Position numbers and translations under genes: made by a program. A stretch of 64,000 nt of DNA from UMGS1601 sp900553335. GTDB lineage: Bacteria > Bacillota > Clostridia > Oscillospirales > Ruminococcaceae. Shown here in pieces: positions 44,055-53,602 of this stretch. Within the stretch, counting starts at the first letter, position 1. Every line of letters begins with the position of its first letter. The notes beneath the pieces are model-generated. The model did not search any database. It saw only the letters and a list, made by a program, of their open reading frames with translations, and had not been told where the DNA came from. The stretch is from the NCBI GenBank assembly GCA_937920725.1, contig CALEUW010000008.1, forward strand, positions 1-64,000. Direction: 5' to 3'.

Positions 44055-44905
44055 TTAATACCGTTTTGCTCTTTAGCGGCAGTAAGAGTATTTTTCATAA
44101 GCATAGCTATTGTCATAGGTCCAACTCCTCCCGGGACAGGAGTTATATATGAAGTCTTATCCTTACAGGAATCAAAATCAATATCTCCGCATAGTTTTCC
44201 GTTTTCATCTCTGTTCATCCCAACATCGATCAAAACAGCACCCTCTTTTACCATATCGCCTGTGATCAGCTTGGGAACACCCACGGCAGCAACCAAAATA
44301 TCCGCTCTTTGACACTCAGCTTTTAAGTCTTTAGTTTTTGAATGACAAATGGTCACCGTTCCGCTTTTATGAAGCAAAAGCATTGCCATAGGCTTACCGA
44401 CTATATTGCTTCTTCCGACAACTACACACTCTTTTCCTGCTATATCAGTACCTGTAGATGCAATAAGCTCCATAACTCCCGCAGGAGTACAAGGCAAGAA
44501 AGAGTAATCACCTATCATGATTCTTCCTACATTTTCAGGATGAAATGCGTCCACGTCTTTTTTTGGAGAAATATTATTTATCACCGTACTTTCATCAATG
44601 TGCTTAGGGAGCGGAAGCTGACACAAAATTCCGTTCACACTATCATCATCGTTGAGCTTCTTGATAAGCTCCAAAAGCTCGTCCTGAGTCGTATTTTCAG
44701 GCATCTCATATTTAAAGGACTCAAAGCCTACCTCCTCGCAGGCGCGCTGTTTATTTCTTACATAAATCTGAGATGCAGGGTTTTCTCCTACGATAATTAC
44801 TGCAAGACCGGGCGTCACACCGATCTTTTTTAACTCTTTGACCTCCTCGGCAATTTTGTCCTTTACTGATTTTGAAATAAGCTTTCCATCTATTATTTCA
44901 CTCAT
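44051..44905 (-). CDS. folD: FolD bifunctional methylene-THF dehydrogenase/cyclohydrolase
   Basis: The 284-aa protein has YVRNKQRACEEVGF (catalytic Lys region), GILCQLPLPKHI, KDVDAFHPENVG, CTPAGVMELI, VVGRSNIVGKPMA (NADP site) and TPVPGGVGPMTIAML. It interconverts C1-tetrahydrofolates. Its ATG overlaps the stop of lgt, so the two are coupled. Confidence 0.96.
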   Translation of the reverse strand: MSEIIDGKLISKSVKDKIAEEVKELKKIGVTPGLAVIIVGENPASQIYVRNKQRACEEVGFESFKYEMPENTTQDELLELIKKLNDDDSVNGILCQLPLPKHIDESTVINNISPKKDVDAFHPENVGRIMIGDYSFLPCTPAGVMELIASTGTDIAGKECVVVGRSNIVGKPMAMLLLHKSGTVTICHSKTKDLKAECQRADILVAAVGVPKLITGDMVKEGAVLIDVGMNRDENGKLCGDIDFDSCKDKTSYITPVPGGVGPMTIAMLMKNTLTAAKEQNGIK

Positions 44906-46143
44906 TATTCTTCCTCCGTTATGTCTGTTTCGTCATTTGTATCCGTTTCGTCCAAAATAAGACTTTTGTCTTTTTCAACTTCAGATTCCTTTTTTGATTC
45001 ATTCTCTTCATGCAAATCCCTTGCTTTTTCAATGATAAGCCTCTCGACTCCGTTCAGGTAATCTGTTTCTTTATTTCTATCGCCGAACTTATCGTTGTAC
45101 TCCTTGGTAATTTCGGTTATACCTTCTCCTGTTTCTTTAGCGGCTATCAGCTTCCTTTTAAGCTCTTTTTTCTCTTTCTTGACAATTACCTTTGCATTAT
45201 ATCCTGCAAGAGCAATTACCGACTCGGTTCTGTCAACATAAAGTTTTGTTTCATTTCGCTTTGCCAAGCTCCTGAAAATAACTATTAAAATTATCGCCGC
45301 AAGCACACACGTTCCTGCAACAAGCTGAGAAACTCTTATGTTAAAGAGATACAGACTATCCGTTCTGAGTCCCTCTATAAAGAATCTTCCCAAACCATAC
45401 CATCCAATATATATGAGGAACATCTCTCCGTCAAATTTTCTCTTTTCGAAAAGAAAATGGATGAGCAGAAAACCTATAAGACACCAAATCGACTCATATA
45501 AAAAGCAAGGATGAACAGGAAGCGCTGCATCAACTGATCCGTCCGTAAAATGTTTGGCAATATAGCTTTTGGTTGCGTTTGAAATCATTCCCCAAGGAAG
45601 ATCAGTGTTGTCGCCGAAAGCCTCCTGATTAAAGAAATTACCCCATCTTCCTATGCACTGCCCTATCAAAAAGCATGGAGCGGTAAGATCCAAAAGAGTC
45701 GGCAAATTGCACTTTCGCAGTTTAGCGACTATTCCGCCGACTAAAATTGCACCTATTATTCCTCCGTAAATAGCAAGTCCTCCGTCACGAACGCTGAATA
45801 TCTCTGCCCATTGAATTTTACCGCCAATAATATAATTATCGAGGCTGAATATTACATAATAAAGTCTTGCACCTATAATTGCTCCGATAAGACCGCCTAT
45901 TACAGCATCCGTAACCCGATCAGGGTTAAGCCCTATTTTACGAGCCTTTTTAAAACCGTATATCATTGCCAGCAAAATGCCTACGGCAATTAAAAAACCA
46001 TACCAGTAGATACTGAAATCTGTTCCGGGGATTTTAAAAAGTACGTTGTTTACTTTAATGCCTGACTTAAAAATATTGTCACCGCTTCCGAAGTTAGGAA
46101 AGCTTACTTTCCATTCAGAAAGCGTCTGAATAATCTGCGTCAT
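44905..46143 (-). CDS. lgt: Prolipoprotein diacylglyceryl transferase with long C-terminal tail
   Basis: The 412-aa protein has the Lgt signature GGLAIYGGIIGAILVG and CIGRWGNFFNQEAFG, and seven hydrophobic segments within residues 1-275. It transfers diacylglycerol from phosphatidylglycerol to lipoprotein cysteines. Lgt proteins are usually 260-300 aa; here about 120 further residues form a highly charged tail (many Lys/Glu, ending DETDTNDETDITEEE) of unknown role. Confidence 0.94.
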   Translation of the reverse strand: MTQIIQTLSEWKVSFPNFGSGDNIFKSGIKVNNVLFKIPGTDFSIYWYGFLIAVGILLAMIYGFKKARKIGLNPDRVTDAVIGGLIGAIIGARLYYVIFSLDNYIIGGKIQWAEIFSVRDGGLAIYGGIIGAILVGGIVAKLRKCNLPTLLDLTAPCFLIGQCIGRWGNFFNQEAFGDNTDLPWGMISNATKSYIAKHFTDGSVDAALPVHPCFLYESIWCLIGFLLIHFLFEKRKFDGEMFLIYIGWYGLGRFFIEGLRTDSLYLFNIRVSQLVAGTCVLAAIILIVIFRSLAKRNETKLYVDRTESVIALAGYNAKVIVKKEKKELKRKLIAAKETGEGITEITKEYNDKFGDRNKETDYLNGVERLIIEKARDLHEENESKKESEVEKDKSLILDETDTNDETDITEEE

Positions 46144-46175
46144 TTCAAAAACCGTCCTTTCGGTATATATTATGT

Positions 46176-47453
46176 CTACTTTGATTTAACAACTGAAATT
46201 ACTGAGCAATCAATATTCAGCAATTTGTCAAGATCTCTCTTCAAATCATCTAAAGTTACATCAGCCAAGGTTTCGATAGGAGCATACGCCGATAAATCTC
46301 CCATAATATACGAGGCAAGCATTGTATTTGCACAGGATTCAACATTTTCAAAATTCTTTATCATTGAGCCGTACATACTGTTTTTAATTATCTTAAACTT
46401 TTCTTCATCAAAGCCAACACTCATATATCTCTTAATTTCATCGTATATCCTTCTCTGCACTTCTAAAGGATCTTTTGACTCTCCGCCAACAAGATTTGTA
46501 AAAAATCCATCTCCGAAAAATACCTCAGATGAAAACTGAGAATTTATAAGTCCCTCGTCAAACAACTCTTTATATAACGGAGATCCACTTCCCATAATAA
46601 GCTGAAGCAATATTGCTGATTCAAGCTCTGTTTTTACAATGTCCTCTCCCTTACAAGCAGGCACTTTAAATCCTATATTAAACAGCGGAAGCCCAACCGG
46701 CATAATCTGCTCGGTGTATTTTTCATCAACCTCCATAGGCTCAACCGGAAAGTCCGTTTCAAGACCTATATCTTCGCTCGGAATCAAAAGCTCATCACAT
46801 ATTGACATAACCTCATCGGCATTGCAGTTTCCTGCTATAACCAAGACCATATTGTGAAGATTGTAAAACGTTCTGTAGCATCTGTATAAAAGCTCAGCGT
46901 CAATTTTAGCAATTGACTCCACCGTTCCGGCTATATCAATTCTTACAGGATGCTTTTTGTAAAGACATCTTAAAAGGTTGAACAAAACCTGACGCTGCGG
47001 TGAATCCTCACACATTTTAATTTCCTGCCCGATAATTCCCTGCTCCTTATCGACAGTAGCCTGAGTAAAATAAGGCTTCTGCACAAAATCAAGCAGAATT
47101 CTGAGCGAGTCGGCATAGTTTTCCGAGCAATCAAAAAGATAAGCAGTATGATCAAACGTAGTATATGCGTTTGCGCTCGCTCCCGTTTTTGCGTAAAGCT
47201 CAAAAACATCACAGTCCTCATTTTCAAAAAGCTTATGCTCCAGAAAATGAGCTATTCCGTCAGGCACTTCAGCAAAATCCTCGTCATTCTTAGTTTTAAA
47301 TCGAGTGTTTATAGAGCCGTATTTTGTTGCAAATAATGCGGAGGTTGATGAAAATCCAGGCATTTCCCATACTAATACATCAAGACCTGATGAATGGTGA
47401 AATTTTTTATAGCAATCACCTGTAATTCTATTCTTTATAATCTCTCCCTGCAT
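46176..47453 (-). CDS. M16 family zinc peptidase (YmfH type)
   Basis: The 425-aa protein carries the inverted zinc motif AHFLEHKLFE (HxxEH) and a downstream Glu region (DKEQGIIGQEI). It is one half of a YmfF/YmfH pair that in Bacillus acts on small peptides. Its start overlaps the stop of the partner gene, so the two chains are made together. Confidence 0.9.
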   Translation of the reverse strand: MQGEIIKNRITGDCYKKFHHSSGLDVLVWEMPGFSSTSALFATKYGSINTRFKTKNDEDFAEVPDGIAHFLEHKLFENEDCDVFELYAKTGASANAYTTFDHTAYLFDCSENYADSLRILLDFVQKPYFTQATVDKEQGIIGQEIKMCEDSPQRQVLFNLLRCLYKKHPVRIDIAGTVESIAKIDAELLYRCYRTFYNLHNMVLVIAGNCNADEVMSICDELLIPSEDIGLETDFPVEPMEVDEKYTEQIMPVGLPLFNIGFKVPACKGEDIVKTELESAILLQLIMGSGSPLYKELFDEGLINSQFSSEVFFGDGFFTNLVGGESKDPLEVQRRIYDEIKRYMSVGFDEEKFKIIKNSMYGSMIKNFENVESCANTMLASYIMGDLSAYAPIETLADVTLDDLKRDLDKLLNIDCSVISVVKSK

Positions 47454-48715
47454 TAATTATCACCTCCGTTATTTTTAAGAGTGTAAACCGTATCCAGCTT
47501 TATACTTTTTGCCGCTTCAACAACTTGCTCACGGGTAACATTAAATATTTCTTCCTGTGCTTCATCGGGTGATTGATTCGTCTTGCCTCTTGCATGTCGT
47601 GTAAAATACCATGCTGCAAGCTCAGCAGGAGAATCGTAAACAGTTTTTATGCTTCCCCTCATGGCAAGCTTTGTATTATAAAGCTCCTCGTCAGTAAAAT
47701 TGCCCTTTTTGATCTCTTCTATCTGATTTAATATCTCTTCGTAAGCCGCTCTCAGATTTCCTGAATCAATTCCGCTGTCTATCATCACAGCGCCCTTTTC
47801 ATAAATCATTCTGGATACACAGTAATAACAAAGACTTAGCTTTTCCCTTACATTCATAAACAGCTTGGAAAAAGGAGTTCCTCCTAGGAGTGCGGTAAAC
47901 AGTCCGTTTACTGCATCATTTCTGTAATCGGTCTTAAAAATCATTACCATTTTCAGCTGATTCATATCACAAGAATCTTCTGCCATAACGACTTCTTCTT
48001 TAGCCGGGCTATAGCTTATAAACGAAAAACTTCCATTTGAGTTTTGATGCTCTTTAAATGCTTTTATAACCAACTCCCTTACATCATCAAAACCTCCGCC
48101 GCCCGATAACGATACTTCAACATCGGCATTCATAAGCAAATTTTTATATGCTGAAGAAATCTGCTCTATTGTAAGTTTCTCAGCAGCTTCTCTTGTCCCG
48201 TTTGGTGAAAGAGAATACGGCTCGTCATTAAAAGCATATTTATTAGCATTTAAAATGGCGTAGGTACGCTTTTCGTTTATTTCACTGTCTATTGAATTTA
48301 TAAGCTCATGCTTTTTAAGTTCAAAATACTTGCTATCAAACTCCAAAGGATCAAATATGCACTCCAAAAGAACCTTGATAAGCTCATAAAAAAGCTTCTC
48401 ACCCTCTAAAGCATACTCATCTCTTATTGAGTTTGCTGTAAAAGCAATAACCTGGTTATCCCCGACCTTAAAGATCGAAACACCGACTGACGCTCCGTAA
48501 AGCTTATTTGTAAAATCGGTAATTTCCGTAAGTCCGGTGTATTTTTTGTGAGAAAGAAGCAAAAGCTGAGCTGCAAGCGCATTCGCAGAAGCGGTGCTTT
48601 CATCAAGCGGCATAATAAATCTGATAACTGCCGAATTTGTTTTGAACTTACCGTCTGTTATACATGTCAAGCTTACGCCTTTTGTTATTTCTTCACGATT
48701 GACTTTTACCTTCAA
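47453..48715 (-). CDS. M16 family peptidase-like protein lacking the zinc motif (YmfF type)
   Basis: The 420-aa protein has the M16 fold pattern (TAKLAMRGSIKTVYDSPAEL-like region, GTPFSKLFMNVREKLSLCYY). No HxxEH is present near residues 40-60 (AAQLLLLSHKKYTGL), as in YmfF-type partners. It probably forms a heterodimer with the active partner downstream. AAGGAG lies 8-10 bases before the ATG. Confidence 0.85.
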   Translation of the reverse strand: MKVKVNREEITKGVSLTCITDGKFKTNSAVIRFIMPLDESTASANALAAQLLLLSHKKYTGLTEITDFTNKLYGASVGVSIFKVGDNQVIAFTANSIRDEYALEGEKLFYELIKVLLECIFDPLEFDSKYFELKKHELINSIDSEINEKRTYAILNANKYAFNDEPYSLSPNGTREAAEKLTIEQISSAYKNLLMNADVEVSLSGGGGFDDVRELVIKAFKEHQNSNGSFSFISYSPAKEEVVMAEDSCDMNQLKMVMIFKTDYRNDAVNGLFTALLGGTPFSKLFMNVREKLSLCYYCVSRMIYEKGAVMIDSGIDSGNLRAAYEEILNQIEEIKKGNFTDEELYNTKLAMRGSIKTVYDSPAELAAWYFTRHARGKTNQSPDEAQEEIFNVTREQVVEAAKSIKLDTVYTLKNNGGDN

Positions 48716-48729
48716 AAAAAATCATCTCC

Positions 48730-48894
48730 TTATTCTATCACTGTATATATGAAATCTTTATATAAAACTTTTTTACCCTCGTCTATATCATCGGGCAAAA
48801 GTGCCATAGCAACCAAAAAGTCCTCACCCGTTTCTTTGTCGCACAGGTGTGCGTAGTCGCCGTCTATCTTTGAAACCGTGTATTCACGCACCAT
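48730..48894 (-). CDS. Small protein, 54 aa, unknown
   Basis: A short open frame lies between dnaE and the M16 gene. It starts MVREYTVSKIDGDYAHLCD and ends with DIDEGKKVLYKDFIYTVIE. AAGGAGA precedes its ATG and overlaps the dnaE stop, and its own stop is 15 bases before the next ATG, so it fits the operon spacing exactly. The IDGDYAHL...LLPDDIDEG pattern is reminiscent of DUF3006-type beta domains; function unknown. Confidence 0.75.
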   Translation of the reverse strand: MVREYTVSKIDGDYAHLCDKETGEDFLVAMALLPDDIDEGKKVLYKDFIYTVIE

Positions 48895-48906
48895 TTTTGT
48901 ATCTCC

Positions 48907-51900
48907 TTAAGTTATTTTTATATTATTGTCACCGTATGCCCTTTTAAGCCTGTTTATCAAATCAATGTTTGCAGATACTCCCGAAAGCTGCTTTGGAGAA
49001 AGGCGTTTTTTTGTATCTTCAAAGTAAAGCACAGCTTTCATATCGCCGTTTACGCTGCTTAAAATATCCATGCACTCTTTTAATGCTTTTTCGTTGTACG
49101 ATGGGAATCTTATCCACAGGCAAAGCAACTTTTCAAATTCATCGGCAGGCAAAATGCTTTCGATTATAAGCTTCGGATCTTCATCATCTTTAAGGCTTAT
49201 TTTGCAATCTGCGAAAACTACCGAGCCTTCATACACAAGCTGTTTTTTTTCTGCAAACAAATTAGGAAACATTATCATTTCAATTTCCGAAGAAGCATCA
49301 GACGCAGTTATAAAGCTCATGTTAGTTCCCTGCCTTGTCAAAAACAGCTTTTTTGACTCGATCATCGCAAACACTTTTACCTTATCACCGTCCTTATATC
49401 TTCCGTCGCCCTCGTTGACTGACAATATTATGCTTGACAAGTCGGGAGAATTGATAATTCTTTTTTGCCTGTCATAGCTTTTAAGCGGATGACCGGAAAT
49501 ATACGCTCCTACTGTCTGCTTTTCATATGTCAAAAGCTCCGACATAGGATATTCAGGCATACTCGGTATAGACATTTCAGCCAGCTCAGTGTCTGATGAT
49601 GACATTCCGAAAAAGTCCAGCTGACCGTCGATGTTTTTTCGCTTGTTCTCCGAAACATTTTTCATTATCATTTCAAAGGCGCCCATCATCTCACGCCGAT
49701 TGTTTTTAAAGCAATCAAACGCTCCGCTTTTTATCAGAGCTTCCATAAGTCTTATGTTTATATTATCAATCATTCTTTCGATAAAATCCTGAAGCGAGAT
49801 AAATTTTCCGTTTAACTTACGCTCTGAAACTATATTTTTAATTACTCCCCGTCCAAGACTTTTAATGGCAAGAAGAGCATATCTTATTGAATCACCGCAA
49901 ACTGTAAAACCCTCTTCGCTTTCGTTTATATCAATAGGCAAAAGCGAAACTCCGTTTTGCTCGCAGGTTTTGATGTATTCAAACATTTTCGTTCCGCCCT
50001 CCCCGAGGACACTTGTCATCAGAGAAGCCATATACTCTTTAAAATAATGACATTTCAGATATGCTGTTTGATATGCAACGGTAGCGTACGCAGCCGCATG
50101 GGATTTGTTAAAAGCATATGATGCAAACGAACTCATTTCATCAAATATTTCATTTGCAGTTTTTTCATCTATTCCGTTGTTGATACAACCCTTGCAATTG
50201 ACCGTTCCATCAGGATTGCTTTCGCCATACACAAAAGCCTTTCTCTCTGAAGCTAAAACATCATGCTTTTTCTTAGCCATTGCACGTCTTACAATATCAG
50301 CTCTTCCGTATGAATATCCAGCAAGCGTTCTGAATATCTGCATAACCTGCTCCTGATAAACTATACAGCCGTATGTGACATCTAAGATATCCTTTAAAAG
50401 CGGTGTTTTATACGTTATTTTATTGGGGTTGTGACGATTTTTAATATATGTCGGTATAGAGTCCATAGGGCCCGGACGATAAAGAGAAATTACCGCTATA
50501 AGATCCTCAAGGCAAGTCGGCTTAAGTCTTACAATAGTTGAAGTCATACCTGCGCTCTCAAACTGAAAAACGCCCTCTGTCTTTCCCTCGCAGAACATTT
50601 TGTAAACATCTGCATCGTCATAATGAATATTTTCTATTTTAAACTCAGGGTTGTACTTATTTATAAGCTTAACACAGTTATTTATTACTGTCAGATTGCG
50701 AAGTCCTAAAAAGTCAATTTTTAATAAACCTAACCGTTCAAGAACCCCCATGGTATACTGAGTCACAATTTGACCATCTGTGCATTGAAGCGGAACATAA
50801 CTGTCTACCGTTTCTTTGGTAATTACAACTCCTGCAGCATGAGTAGAACAGTTTCTAGGCATGCCCTCAACCTTCATTGCCGTATCAATAAGCTCTTTGA
50901 TCTGACTGTCGTTGTCATAAAGTACTTTTAAATCAGGAGATTTAACCAGCGCTGACGAAAGAGTTATGTTAAGCTCTCTCGGAACAAGCTTTGCAACTTT
51001 GTCGCCGATCTGATACGAGAGCGCCATGGCTCTTGTGACATCTCTGATAGCAGCTCTTGCAGCCAGAGTTCCGAAGGTGACTATCTGCGCAACATGATCT
51101 TCACCGTATCGACGGCAAACATAATCTATTACCCTCTGTCTGCCCTCTATACAAAAATCAATATCAAAGTCAGGCATTGAAACTCTCTCAGGATTTAAAA
51201 ATCTTTCAAAAAGAAGATTATATTTAAGTGGATCAATCGCTGTAATGCCTATACAGTATGCGCATAAGCTTCCGGCACCTGATCCTCTTCCGGGGCCTAC
51301 GGGAATGTTGTTGGTTTTTGCGTAATTTATAAAGTCCCAAACTATAAGATAATAATCTATATATCCCATTTGTTTGATAACCGAAATCTCGTATTCAAGC
51401 CGCTTTTTTGCTTCCTCGCTCGGGGTTTTATAAATCTTTTTTAAACCCTCGCGGCACATATTTATAAAAAAGACCTCGTTATCATCAACGCCCTCAAATT
51501 TAACATACGGGAGCTTTGTAACACCAAACTCAAATTCAACGTTGCAGCGATCAGCGATTTTTACAGTATTCGAAACAGCCTCAGGATGGGACTCAAAAAG
51601 CTCGTACATCTCGTCTGCTGATTTAATATAAAACTCGTCTGTAGGAAACTCAAGCGATTTCGGATCGTTGACGGTTGTATTTGTAGATATACACATAAGT
51701 ATTCTCTGCGCTCTTGCATCCTCACGGCGGATATAATGTGCGTCGTTTGTAGCAACTAGCGGAATTCCGGTTTGTCTTGAAAGCTCATACTGAAGAGGAA
51801 TTATTCTCTCCTCTTCTTCAAAAAGCTGATTTTGAACCTCCAAAAAATAGTTATCCTTTCCGAAAACCTCAAGGTACTCCAATGCAGTTTGCTTCGCTCC

Positions 51901-52356
51901 ATCAAAATCATTATTTAGAAGCTTCTGATTAACCTCTCCCGCTAAACAAGCGGAAAGGCAGATAAGCCCCTCGTGATATTTTTTCAAAAGTTCAAAATCA
52001 ACTCTCGGCTTTGAATAAAAGCCCTCTGTATAGCCTAAGGATACAAGCTTTATAAGATTTTGATATCCCGTATTATTTTCGCAAAGCAAAACAAGATGGT
52101 AGCTTTTGTCAATTCGGCTTACCTTGTCAAATCTTGTACGATTTGCGACATAAACCTCACAGCCGATTATCGGCTTTATACCGTTTGCTTTACATTCGTT
52201 ATAAAATTCAACAGCGGCGTACATATTTCCGTGATCCGTTACGGCAACAGCAGATTGGTTAAGCTCACCTGCCCTTTTGACAAGTTCACTGATTCTGCAG
52301 GCTCCGTCAAGCAAAGAATATTCACTATGAACATGAAGATGAACAAAATCCGCCAT
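48907..52356 (-). CDS. dnaE: DNA polymerase III alpha subunit
   Basis: The 1149-aa replicative polymerase has an N-terminal PHP domain (HLHVHSEYSLLDGA, VTDHGNMYA) and GPGRGSGAGSLCAY. The catalytic PDFDIDF carries the Asp residues, and an OB-fold segment lies near 990-1080. It is the Gram-negative-like DnaE type; many Firmicutes also have PolC, which would lie elsewhere. It is the first gene of a run with the small protein and the M16 pair. Confidence 0.96.
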   Translation of the reverse strand: MADFVHLHVHSEYSLLDGACRISELVKRAGELNQSAVAVTDHGNMYAAVEFYNECKANGIKPIIGCEVYVANRTRFDKVSRIDKSYHLVLLCENNTGYQNLIKLVSLGYTEGFYSKPRVDFELLKKYHEGLICLSACLAGEVNQKLLNNDFDGAKQTALEYLEVFGKDNYFLEVQNQLFEEEERIIPLQYELSRQTGIPLVATNDAHYIRREDARAQRILMCISTNTTVNDPKSLEFPTDEFYIKSADEMYELFESHPEAVSNTVKIADRCNVEFEFGVTKLPYVKFEGVDDNEVFFINMCREGLKKIYKTPSEEAKKRLEYEISVIKQMGYIDYYLIVWDFINYAKTNNIPVGPGRGSGAGSLCAYCIGITAIDPLKYNLLFERFLNPERVSMPDFDIDFCIEGRQRVIDYVCRRYGEDHVAQIVTFGTLAARAAIRDVTRAMALSYQIGDKVAKLVPRELNITLSSALVKSPDLKVLYDNDSQIKELIDTAMKVEGMPRNCSTHAAGVVITKETVDSYVPLQCTDGQIVTQYTMGVLERLGLLKIDFLGLRNLTVINNCVKLINKYNPEFKIENIHYDDADVYKMFCEGKTEGVFQFESAGMTSTIVRLKPTCLEDLIAVISLYRPGPMDSIPTYIKNRHNPNKITYKTPLLKDILDVTYGCIVYQEQVMQIFRTLAGYSYGRADIVRRAMAKKKHDVLASERKAFVYGESNPDGTVNCKGCINNGIDEKTANEIFDEMSSFASYAFNKSHAAAYATVAYQTAYLKCHYFKEYMASLMTSVLGEGGTKMFEYIKTCEQNGVSLLPIDINESEEGFTVCGDSIRYALLAIKSLGRGVIKNIVSERKLNGKFISLQDFIERMIDNINIRLMEALIKSGAFDCFKNNRREMMGAFEMIMKNVSENKRKNIDGQLDFFGMSSSDTELAEMSIPSMPEYPMSELLTYEKQTVGAYISGHPLKSYDRQKRIINSPDLSSIILSVNEGDGRYKDGDKVKVFAMIESKKLFLTRQGTNMSFITASDASSEIEMIMFPNLFAEKKQLVYEGSVVFADCKISLKDDEDPKLIIESILPADEFEKLLCLWIRFPSYNEKALKECMDILSSVNGDMKAVLYFEDTKKRLSPKQLSGVSANIDLINRLKRAYGDNNIKIT

Positions 52357-52394
52357 TTACACACACCGCCTTTCTCAGTTTTATTTTATTAAAC

Positions 52395-52682
52395 TTATGC
52401 CTGTCTTTTTTTATTTATAAGATACAAAAGTCCGACAAGGCAAACTAAATCCAAAATCATGACAAACACAAACGCAAAAGTTGAGATAGCCCCCGTTATT
52501 TTCACTATAGACGCAAGCATTAAAACCGCCCCCATAGAGGCAAGCGTTGTTCCAACCTCTTCTGATCGCTCAGTGTCATCACCTTTTTTTCTTACATCAT
52601 TTGCAATATCGGTTTTCACCTTAATCATAATAAGAATTCCGAATGCTACAAGTGCGATAGAAACAAACAAAATCACAATCAT
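52395..52682 (-). CDS. Small membrane protein of unknown function
   Basis: This 95-aa protein has three hydrophobic segments (1-21, 45-66, 68-90) with a charged loop DIANDVRKKGDDTERSEE and a basic end. I do not recognise a family. Its start overlaps the stop of whiA by 4 bases, so it is co-translated with it. Confidence 0.7.
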   Translation of the reverse strand: MIVILFVSIALVAFGILIMIKVKTDIANDVRKKGDDTERSEEVGTTLASMGAVLMLASIVKITGAISTFAFVFVMILDLVCLVGLLYLINKKRQA

Positions 52683-53593
52683 TTTTTACTACCTCCGTTT
52701 TCTCTTATGTCGTTTGCTATTGCTTTTATTTTCTCAAGCCTGTGATTAACTCCTGATTTTGATATCTTAGGCGTAAGAGCTTCGCCCAGTTCCTTTAGAG
52801 TAAACTCCGGATTTTCATATCTTAAAACTGCTATTTCATAAAGCTCGCTCGATAAAGATCCAAGTCCTGCTGTTTTTTCAATAAGCTCAATATCCTCTAT
52901 CTGCTGTTCGCTTGCTTTTACGGTTCGTTCGATATTAGCATTCTCGCAGTTCATAACTCGATTCACCTTATTGCGGACATTCTTGAGGATCTTTACATTC
53001 ATTACCTCAAGCGTCGCCTTAGACGCTCCCATAAGAGTCAGCATATCCTCGATATTTTCACTTTCTTTTATATAGACTACCTCAGAATTTTTACGGCTTG
53101 TATGCTTTGCCAAAATCGAAAAATTATCAAGAAGTATCAAGCCTAAATCATTACACCCTTCTATACTGGGAACGACAAATTCGAGGTGATATTCCTTGTT
53201 AGGATCAGTAACATTTCCTATTGCCAAAAAGACTCCGGCAACGATATATCCCATACTGTCTGCAGGCAAAGCATCACTTCCAAGCCCTATTCTTATATCT
53301 CCTATTGTATTAAAAATGCTATCAATGTCATCCTTATCTTCGATTGAAATAGAATATGACGAATGACCACGCTTGTCCGCTTTTGATAAAGAAACGCTTT
53401 TGACATTGCAAACCGTTTTTATCTCATTTGTTAAAAAAAGAGCAATATCCTCGTTTTCTGTTGTAAACAATATTTTTTTATCCGTAGCTGTTTTTGCAAA
53501 GCTTAAAAGTCCGTAAAGCGCATATGACACTTTTTGCGGAGTATTAAGGCTTTCTAATATCTGTTCTTTTACTATTTGCGAAAATGACGCCAT
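52679..53593 (-). CDS. whiA: WhiA-family DNA-binding regulator
   Basis: The 304-aa protein has the degenerate LAGLIDADG-type domain (VAGVFLAIGNVTDPNKEYHL) and a C-terminal HTH with LKELGEALTPKISKSGVNHRL. WhiA controls division and sporulation genes in Gram-positive bacteria. It follows rapZ and murB, a widely conserved order. Confidence 0.94.
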   Translation of the reverse strand: MASFSQIVKEQILESLNTPQKVSYALYGLLSFAKTATDKKILFTTENEDIALFLTNEIKTVCNVKSVSLSKADKRGHSSYSISIEDKDDIDSIFNTIGDIRIGLGSDALPADSMGYIVAGVFLAIGNVTDPNKEYHLEFVVPSIEGCNDLGLILLDNFSILAKHTSRKNSEVVYIKESENIEDMLTLMGASKATLEVMNVKILKNVRNKVNRVMNCENANIERTVKASEQQIEDIELIEKTAGLGSLSSELYEIAVLRYENPEFTLKELGEALTPKISKSGVNHRLEKIKAIANDIRENGGSKK

Positions 53594-53602
53594 ATAATCG
53601 AC

